A stretch of DNA of 32,430 nucleotides from Caryophanales bacterium UBA1744 (GTDB lineage: Bacteria; Bacillota_I; Bacilli_A; RFN20; CAG-826): positions 1 to 32,430 of the forward strand of contig DCHU01000079.1 in the NCBI GenBank assembly GCA_002314915.1. The letters are read 5' to 3'. The position numbers were made by a program, and so were the translations under genes. The notes beneath the pieces are model-generated. The model searched no databases and was not told the DNA's origin. It saw only the letters and a list, made by a program, of their open reading frames with translations. Below are positions 28,429 to 32,430 of this stretch, one piece after another (the first letter of the stretch is position 1; every line of letters starts with the position of its first letter).

Positions 28429-29660
28429 ACTACGAAGAAACATTAGAATTCTTAGCATCCCGCGATATGACCATGAGTAGATATGAACGCTACGATTGGG
28501 ATAAATTCGTCAAGAAAATCGGACTAAAAATCAAGTTCCCTTTCATTCATATCACAGGAACTAATGGAAAGGGTTCTACCGCGAAATACATATACGAAAT
28601 CTACAGATCTCAAGGATACAAAGCTGGCATTTTTGGAAAACCATATTTCTACAAGATGAACGAGATGGTTTCATTCGATGGACAAGAAATCACCGACGAT
28701 GCAATTGCGGAGATTGTCACTAAATACGAGAAACAGATTGAACAGTTCGATTTATCCAGATTCGAAATCGAGGTATTAATTGCTTTTGAATGGCTAAATT
28801 CTTGCAATCCAGATATCGCTATCATCGAATGCGGAATGGGTGGAGATACAGACGCGACAAACCTTGATTCAAACAAACCTCTCCTCTCAATTATTACTAC
28901 AGTCAGCTTAGAGCATACCGAATTCTTAGGATCAACTGTAACCGAGATTGCTATGGCTAAGTCTGGCATCATCAAGAACTATGGTGCAGTCCTGGTTGGA
29001 AAGCTTACATCCGATGCGATGACCACAATCAGAAATGACGCCAGAAGAAAAACTGCTGATGTCTTTGTCGTGGATGATTACCACCACGAAGATTTCGACG
29101 GTGAGAAATTCACATTTGATTACGGAGCAAACAGATTTGCAATCAACAACGCAGCTCACTATATGATCAACAACGCAGCGATGGCTATTGAGGCGGTAAC
29201 CATTCTTAACTCAAAACTTCCTGTCTCCCTTGAATCCATCAAGAAAGGACTTATGTGTGTTACCCTTCCTGGAAGAATGGAGCCTTTTGGAAGAATAATG
29301 CTTGATGGCGCTCACTGTCCTGAAGCAATCGACGCCTTGATGAACTCAATCTCCGGAATCGCAAACGGTAGAAAGGTTCATGTCGTCTTTGCCTCATTCA
29401 GGGACAAGAACATCGCAATTGAGTTGCCACGTATTGATAGAGACTCAGATTCATTAACGCTTACCACCTTCCCTTCGCCTCGCGCTAGAGATGAAATGGA
29501 TTATTTCCTATATTTAGCCGACTACAACTATGTTGAGGATTACTCGGTCGCTATTAATGATCTCCAGGAAAAATATCCAAACGATTTGATTCTTGTTACA
29601 GGATCACTCGCGTTTGTTGGAATGGTTAGACAGAGTCTCAGAAAGGTCAAAGATGAATAA
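28425..29660 (+). CDS. folC: Folylpolyglutamate synthase / Mur-ligase family FolC
   Basis: 411 residues. Adds glutamate to folates (and, in bifunctional members, makes dihydrofolate), trapping folate in the cell. The P-loop ITGTNGKGST (43-52), the conserved MGGDTDATN, TVSLEHTEFLG, AMAKSGIIK and the C-terminal domain start LPGRMEPFG..DGAHCPEAI are all typical. No other folate biosynthesis gene is near; the next gene is a FolT-like importer, so the likely role is glutamylation of imported folate. The start overlaps smpB (ATGA). Confidence 0.93.
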   Translation: MNYEETLEFLASRDMTMSRYERYDWDKFVKKIGLKIKFPFIHITGTNGKGSTAKYIYEIYRSQGYKAGIFGKPYFYKMNEMVSFDGQEITDDAIAEIVTKYEKQIEQFDLSRFEIEVLIAFEWLNSCNPDIAIIECGMGGDTDATNLDSNKPLLSIITTVSLEHTEFLGSTVTEIAMAKSGIIKNYGAVLVGKLTSDAMTTIRNDARRKTADVFVVDDYHHEDFDGEKFTFDYGANRFAINNAAHYMINNAAMAIEAVTILNSKLPVSLESIKKGLMCVTLPGRMEPFGRIMLDGAHCPEAIDALMNSISGIANGRKVHVVFASFRDKNIAIELPRIDRDSDSLTLTTFPSPRARDEMDYFLYLADYNYVEDYSVAINDLQEKYPNDLILVTGSLAFVGMVRQSLRKVKDE

Positions 29661-30474
29661 GAGATTATCACAAGTTCAAAAAATAGTTCTTAGCGCGATG
29701 TTTTTAGCCCTCGCAATCGGACTGACATACTTTGCTAAGCTTATCCAACCAAACGGTGGATATCTTCGTTTCTCGTTGACCCCAGCGGTTATCATTTTCT
29801 CATCGATAATCGTAGGGCCTTTCTATGGTTGCTTGGTCGGTGCCGCATCTGACTTGTTGCCGGCCATTATTATCCCTCAGGGACAGATCAACTTCCTTAT
29901 CACCATCGCTTATGGTTTACTGGGACTTGTACCATTCTTTTTAATGAAACTCGCAGTACTGATGAAGGAATTTGGAAAGAAACCTTACATAGTTTGGGGC
30001 ACATTTGTAATAACGTTTATAGCAATAGGAGCTATCCTCTTCAAAACCACTTGGGTTGAGAGCTCATTCTGGAAAGACGGTGGCTATAAGAGTTTCTTTG
30101 GCTCAAGCGAATTGACGATAAAAGCTTTGGCCTTATTGGTCCTTACTGTCGCGTTTGTCGTCACATGTGTCATGCTTCATTTCTTGGACAAGGCATTAAA
30201 GAAAAGGAATAGCGACGTGTCTGTGTATCAGATCGCGTTTGTGTGTTTGGTTTCTGAACTGTTGTTTATGGTTCTTGCTAAGTCGCTTGCGTTCTATTTC
30301 TTCTACGGATTTATATCGGAAGGCGCTACCGGTTCCTTCTTCTTCTGGGGTCCTTTCGCCGTTCTTGTAATCGCAATTCCTGTTAATGTTCTTTTAGAAG
30401 TTGTTGTAAACTGCAACTTGATTCCGTTAGCGGACAAACTCATTAAACCGAGAGGTAGCAAAGATGCCAAATGA
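29653..30474 (+). CDS. folT: ECF transporter S-component, probably folate (FolT-like), enlarged
   Basis: 273 residues from ATG 29653, chosen because AAAGG lies about 10 bases upstream and it overlaps folC's stop by 8 bases; a longer frame starts inside folC. The first 110 residues carry the S-component pattern: KIVLSAMFLALAIGLTYF, GYLRFSLTPAVII, and IIVGPFYGCLVGAASDLL (the G-P-x-x-G-x-x-x-G-x-x-[SA]-D pattern). LRFSLTPAVIIFSSIIVGP with the acidic D after the helix is FolT-like, and the folC neighbour supports folate. The chain is about 100 residues longer than usual, with an extra loop/helix region (about 110-200: KFGKKP-like linker, FFGSSELTIKA, KALKKRN). It needs EcfT and EcfA1/A2. It overlaps the next microprotein gene by 11 bases. 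Confidence 0.8.
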   Translation: MNKRLSQVQKIVLSAMFLALAIGLTYFAKLIQPNGGYLRFSLTPAVIIFSSIIVGPFYGCLVGAASDLLPAIIIPQGQINFLITIAYGLLGLVPFFLMKLAVLMKEFGKKPYIVWGTFVITFIAIGAILFKTTWVESSFWKDGGYKSFFGSSELTIKALALLVLTVAFVVTCVMLHFLDKALKKRNSDVSVYQIAFVCLVSELLFMVLAKSLAFYFFYGFISEGATGSFFFWGPFAVLVIAIPVNVLLEVVVNCNLIPLADKLIKPRGSKDAK

Positions 30475-30613
30475 GCCAGAAGTACAGGAAGAAGAATTAA
30501 CTGAAGAAGAGAAGAAATCGGCCAAAAAATCAATGATTGGCTGGGCCATATTCTTCGGTGTAATGGCAGTCTTGATGATTGGATGCTTCATCGTTATCAA
30601 GGTTCTTGGATAA
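30464..30613 (+). CDS. Tail-anchored membrane microprotein (49 residues)
   Basis: A 49-codon frame overlapping the folT-like gene's last 11 bases in another frame. The acidic/charged head contains ELTEEEKKSAKKSMIG (11-26) and is followed by one hydrophobic helix (about 24-47) ending KVLG. Architecture and charged stretch closely parallel the microprotein at 16427-16579. Probably inserted through its C-terminal helix. Downstream are two hairpins, so it closes the smpB-folC-folT operon. Function unknown. Confidence 0.65.
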   Translation: MPNEPEVQEEELTEEEKKSAKKSMIGWAIFFGVMAVLMIGCFIVIKVLG

Positions 30614-30621
30614 ACAAAAAT

Positions 30622-30666
30622 AACTGAGATTTCAGTTAACGGACCGGTGTGTCCGTTTTCTTTTTC
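30622..30666 (+). terminator. Terminator preceded by a second small hairpin
   Basis: Hairpin one: AACTGA/TCAGTT (30622-30637). Hairpin two: AACGGAC (30638-30644), loop CGGTGT, GTCCGTT (30651-30657) with TTCTTTTT after it. The second is the functional terminator; the first adds stability. Confidence 0.8.
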
Positions 30667-30718
30667 GTGCTTTAATGCAATTAAACATTTAGAATAATGC
30701 TACCTTGGAGGTTTTCTT

Positions 30719-31198
30719 ATGGTCTTACACAGAAAAGATTACATTGGCTGGGACGAGTATTTCATGGGAATCGCACAGTTGAGCGCTCTCAGAAGTAAGG
30801 ACCCATCAACGCAGGTTGGAGCGTGCATTGTTGATGATGACAACAAAGTTGTATCTATCGGTTATAACGGTATGCCACGCGGTGTAGATGATGAGATTAT
30901 CCCATGGGGCAAGGGCGAAGGTCTTGACTCCAAGTACCTTTACGTCTGCCATGCGGAGATGAACGCAATCCTTAACACAAGAGATGGCTCACACCTCAAA
31001 GGCTGCAGGCTTTACGTCACATTATTCCCTTGTAACGAATGTGCAAAAGCAGTCATTCAGTCTGGAATCAAAGAAATTGTCTATCTCAGCGATAAATATG
31101 CTGAGCAGACCCAGTTCCTTGCTTCTCGCAGAATGTTCGAGATGGCAGGAGTCAAATTGAGACAGTACGACGGACCAACAGTCGACATCACTTTATAA
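30719..31198 (+). CDS. comEB: Deoxycytidylate (dCMP) deaminase ComEB-type
   Basis: 159 residues. Converts dCMP to dUMP for thymidylate synthesis in the cytoplasm. Zinc-binding deaminase motifs HAEMNAI (His78, Glu80) and PCNECAKAVIQSGI (Cys105, Cys108) are intact, as are SKDPSTQVGACIVD and GYNGMPRG of the nucleotide-binding region. GGAGG is at 30707-30711, 7 bases before ATG. The name ComEB follows the Bacillus competence-operon homologue, but no competence genes lie here. Followed 2 bases later by a small membrane protein gene. Confidence 0.95.
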   Translation: MVLHRKDYIGWDEYFMGIAQLSALRSKDPSTQVGACIVDDDNKVVSIGYNGMPRGVDDEIIPWGKGEGLDSKYLYVCHAEMNAILNTRDGSHLKGCRLYVTLFPCNECAKAVIQSGIKEIVYLSDKYAEQTQFLASRRMFEMAGVKLRQYDGPTVDITL

Positions 31199-31200
31199 AC

Positions 31201-31401
31201 ATGAAAAAAGGTTTCTTCTATCGATTGATCGTAATCACGCTTTCATATGCGCTGATTGGCGGAATAGTCTTCTCGTCTTTAGCGAAAGCCACTTTAGCCC
31301 CTTGGGCATTTTGGCTTGTCGTCGGCATATTTGCTTTCCTATATATCGCATCAATCGTCGTAGTTGAAATTCTTCAGTACAGAGCAAAGAAAATTAAATG
31401 A
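31201..31401 (+). CDS. Small two-helix membrane protein
   Basis: 66 residues beginning 2 bases after the dCMP deaminase stop and overlapping ecfA1 by 4 bases (ATGA). Basic start MKKGFFYR, helices at about 8-27 and 34-58, basic end YRAKKIK. No family recognised. There is no Shine-Dalgarno, so it would depend on coupling with the deaminase gene. Its place just before ecfA1 could mean a transporter accessory role, but size and lack of motifs rule out EcfT itself. Confidence 0.7.
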   Translation: MKKGFFYRLIVITLSYALIGGIVFSSLAKATLAPWAFWLVVGIFAFLYIASIVVVEILQYRAKKIK

Positions 31402-32219
31402 GTAAAATCCTTGAAGTCAAAAACTTAAAATTCTCTTACGAGAAAGAAACGCCTGTTATCAAAGACGTATCTTTTGACGTTGAGGAAGGCAGCTATGTTT
31501 GCTTAATCGGACATAACGGTTCTGGCAAATCCACATTGGCAAAGATTCTTTCCGGTCTCTTATCCGACTGGGAAGGAAGCGTTAAGGTCTTTGGCCTTGA
31601 TGTTAACAAAGACAACATCCGTGAGATTAGATCGAAACTTGGATTGGTGTTTCAGAATCCTGATAACCAGTTCGTAGGTTCTACCGTCAGAGACGATATG
31701 GCCTTCGGCTTAGAGAATAGAAGAATCCCGTCTGAGGAGATGGATGGAATCATCAATAAATACGCTACCGAAGCAGGAATGATTCAATTCCTTGATTCAT
31801 CGCCTGAAAACCTTTCTGGCGGTCAGAAACAGAGAGTTGCAATAGCCGGCATCCTTGCTATCAACCCAGACTTAATCATCTATGATGAAGCTACATCTAT
31901 GCTTGATCCAGCCGGCAAGAAAGACATTCTTTCCCTCACCTTGAAATTGAAGGAAGAGAATCCAAAGCTTACCGTCTTCTCCATCACTCACGATGTCGAG
32001 GAGGCCTGGAAGGCTGATAAGGTCATCGTTTTCAATCATGGTGAAGTTGTGCTCGAGGGCACTCCAACCGAGGTCTTCTCCCATTCCAAGGAACTTGAGG
32101 AGATTAGACTTGAGGCACCGTTCATCATCTCGTTAATCAACGCTCTTAAGAGACAGGGAATCGATATCCCTGACTCAATTAAGACCGAAGAAGAATTGGA
32201 GGATTACTTATGTCGATAG
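31398..32219 (+). CDS. ecfA1: ECF transporter ATPase subunit EcfA1
   Basis: 273 residues. One of the paired ABC ATPases that energise group II ECF vitamin transporters. Walker A GHNGSGKST (38-46), Q-loop VFQNPDNQFVG (the CbiO/EcfA1 signature), LSGGQKQR (139-146), Walker B LIIYDEATSMLDP (159-171) and H-loop SITHDVEEA are present, and the C-terminal CbiO-type tail (about 240-273) follows. It overlaps ecfA2 by 10 bases and is preceded by the 66-residue membrane protein. It would serve all the S-components in this window (inference from the shared-energizer model). Confidence 0.97.
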   Translation: MSKILEVKNLKFSYEKETPVIKDVSFDVEEGSYVCLIGHNGSGKSTLAKILSGLLSDWEGSVKVFGLDVNKDNIREIRSKLGLVFQNPDNQFVGSTVRDDMAFGLENRRIPSEEMDGIINKYATEAGMIQFLDSSPENLSGGQKQRVAIAGILAINPDLIIYDEATSMLDPAGKKDILSLTLKLKEENPKLTVFSITHDVEEAWKADKVIVFNHGEVVLEGTPTEVFSHSKELEEIRLEAPFIISLINALKRQGIDIPDSIKTEEELEDYLCR

Positions 32220-32430
32220 CGTTCTCCAATGTTTTCCATTGCTACAACCCAAAGTCGCCTTATTCCTTCAATGCGTTGAACGATATTAATCTCACTCTTG
32301 ATGAGGGAAAGTTCATCGCAATTGTCGGTAGAACCGGCTCTGGAAAGACAACATTAGTCCAACATATGAACGCTTTGCTAAAACCAACACAGGGCAAAGT
32401 GGTCATCAATGAATACGTTAACTCCAGCAA
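32210..32430 (+). CDS. ecfA2: ECF transporter ATPase subunit EcfA2 (3' end outside the window)
   Basis: 73 complete codons are visible from ATG 32210, chosen by GGAGG (32198-32202) and the overlap with ecfA1. The sequence reads SIAFSNVFHCYNPKSPYSF, then the Walker A GRTGSGKTT, matching EcfA2, in which the P-loop is preceded by FIAIVG. The gene runs off the window; ecfT is expected next. Confidence 0.93.
   Translation, partial: MSIAFSNVFHCYNPKSPYSFNALNDINLTLDEGKFIAIVGRTGSGKTTLVQHMNALLKPTQGKVVINEYVNSS

Noticed and set aside
29593..29652. Longer folT-like start inside folC
   Set aside because: The extra 20 residues are polar and not helix-like; ATG 29653 has AAAGG upstream and fits S-component N-termini.
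1..32430. Mobile elements, CRISPR arrays, tRNA or rRNA genes
   Set aside because: No transposase, integrase, spaced direct repeats, or tRNA/rRNA sequences were recognised on either strand.

Overview
The window looks like chromosomal core-plus-accessory sequence from a low-GC Gram-positive bacterium of the Bacilli / Mollicutes-neighbour type. This is an inference from gene content: PcrA, LigA, ComEB-type dCMP deaminase, a DUF402 phosphatase, DUF1836, a SipW-type signal peptidase and shared-energizer ECF vitamin transporters. TGA is used as a stop (ends of the folT-like, pdxU-like and rimI genes) and Trp is TGG, so the code is standard and not the Mycoplasma/Spiroplasma code. Genes are tightly packed with many TAATG and ATGA start/stop overlaps. 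No phage, IS element, rRNA, tRNA or CRISPR array was seen, and no stretch over 300 bases lacks a gene.

Region by region. 1-4528: a surface/signalling operon with the 3' part of a Big_2 Ig-repeat protein, a SipW-like signal peptidase, a membrane GGDEF(degenerate)-EAL phosphodiesterase, a nucleosidase-fold protein with altered catalytic positions, and a Nudix ADP-ribose pyrophosphatase type hydrolase. 4559-6264: a C-terminally shortened GntR/MocR regulator divergent from an ECF S-component, most like a PdxR-PdxU vitamin B6 pair. 6433-7734: enolase on the minus strand. 7904-9770: uracil-DNA glycosylase, then a TPP riboswitch and an S-component of ThiT type with an unusual N-terminal four-helix extension. 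9830-11719: two membrane proteins of unclear role. 11867-16579: DUF402 phosphatase, tsaE, tsaB, rimI, tsaD (t6A tRNA modification), asnS and a 50-residue membrane microprotein. 16621-18811 (minus): three uncharacterised membrane proteins. 18919-23228: pcrA and ligA. 23399-25170: DUF1836 protein and galE. 25192-26876: an orphan RelB-like antitoxin, an alpha/beta hydrolase and a desulfoferrodoxin. 26995-27915: an unrecognised protein with a C-terminal HTH-like end. 27961-30613: smpB, folC, a FolT-like S-component and a second microprotein. 30719-32430: dCMP deaminase, a small membrane protein, ecfA1 and the start of ecfA2.

Two themes tie the window together. First, vitamin salvage: three predicted ECF S-components (B6-like, thiamin-like, folate-like), each next to a matching regulator, riboswitch or enzyme, with the two shared ATPase genes at the right edge. 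Second, translation and DNA maintenance functions (t6A, AsnS, SmpB, PcrA, LigA, Ung). The least conventional parts are the Big_2/SipW/EAL operon, the divergent ThiT fusion with its riboswitch switch element, the pair of look-alike tail-anchored microproteins, the membrane-protein pair at 16621-17870, and several genes whose -10 box sits so close to the start codon that their mRNAs may be leaderless. All functional calls are by eye; no database search was run.
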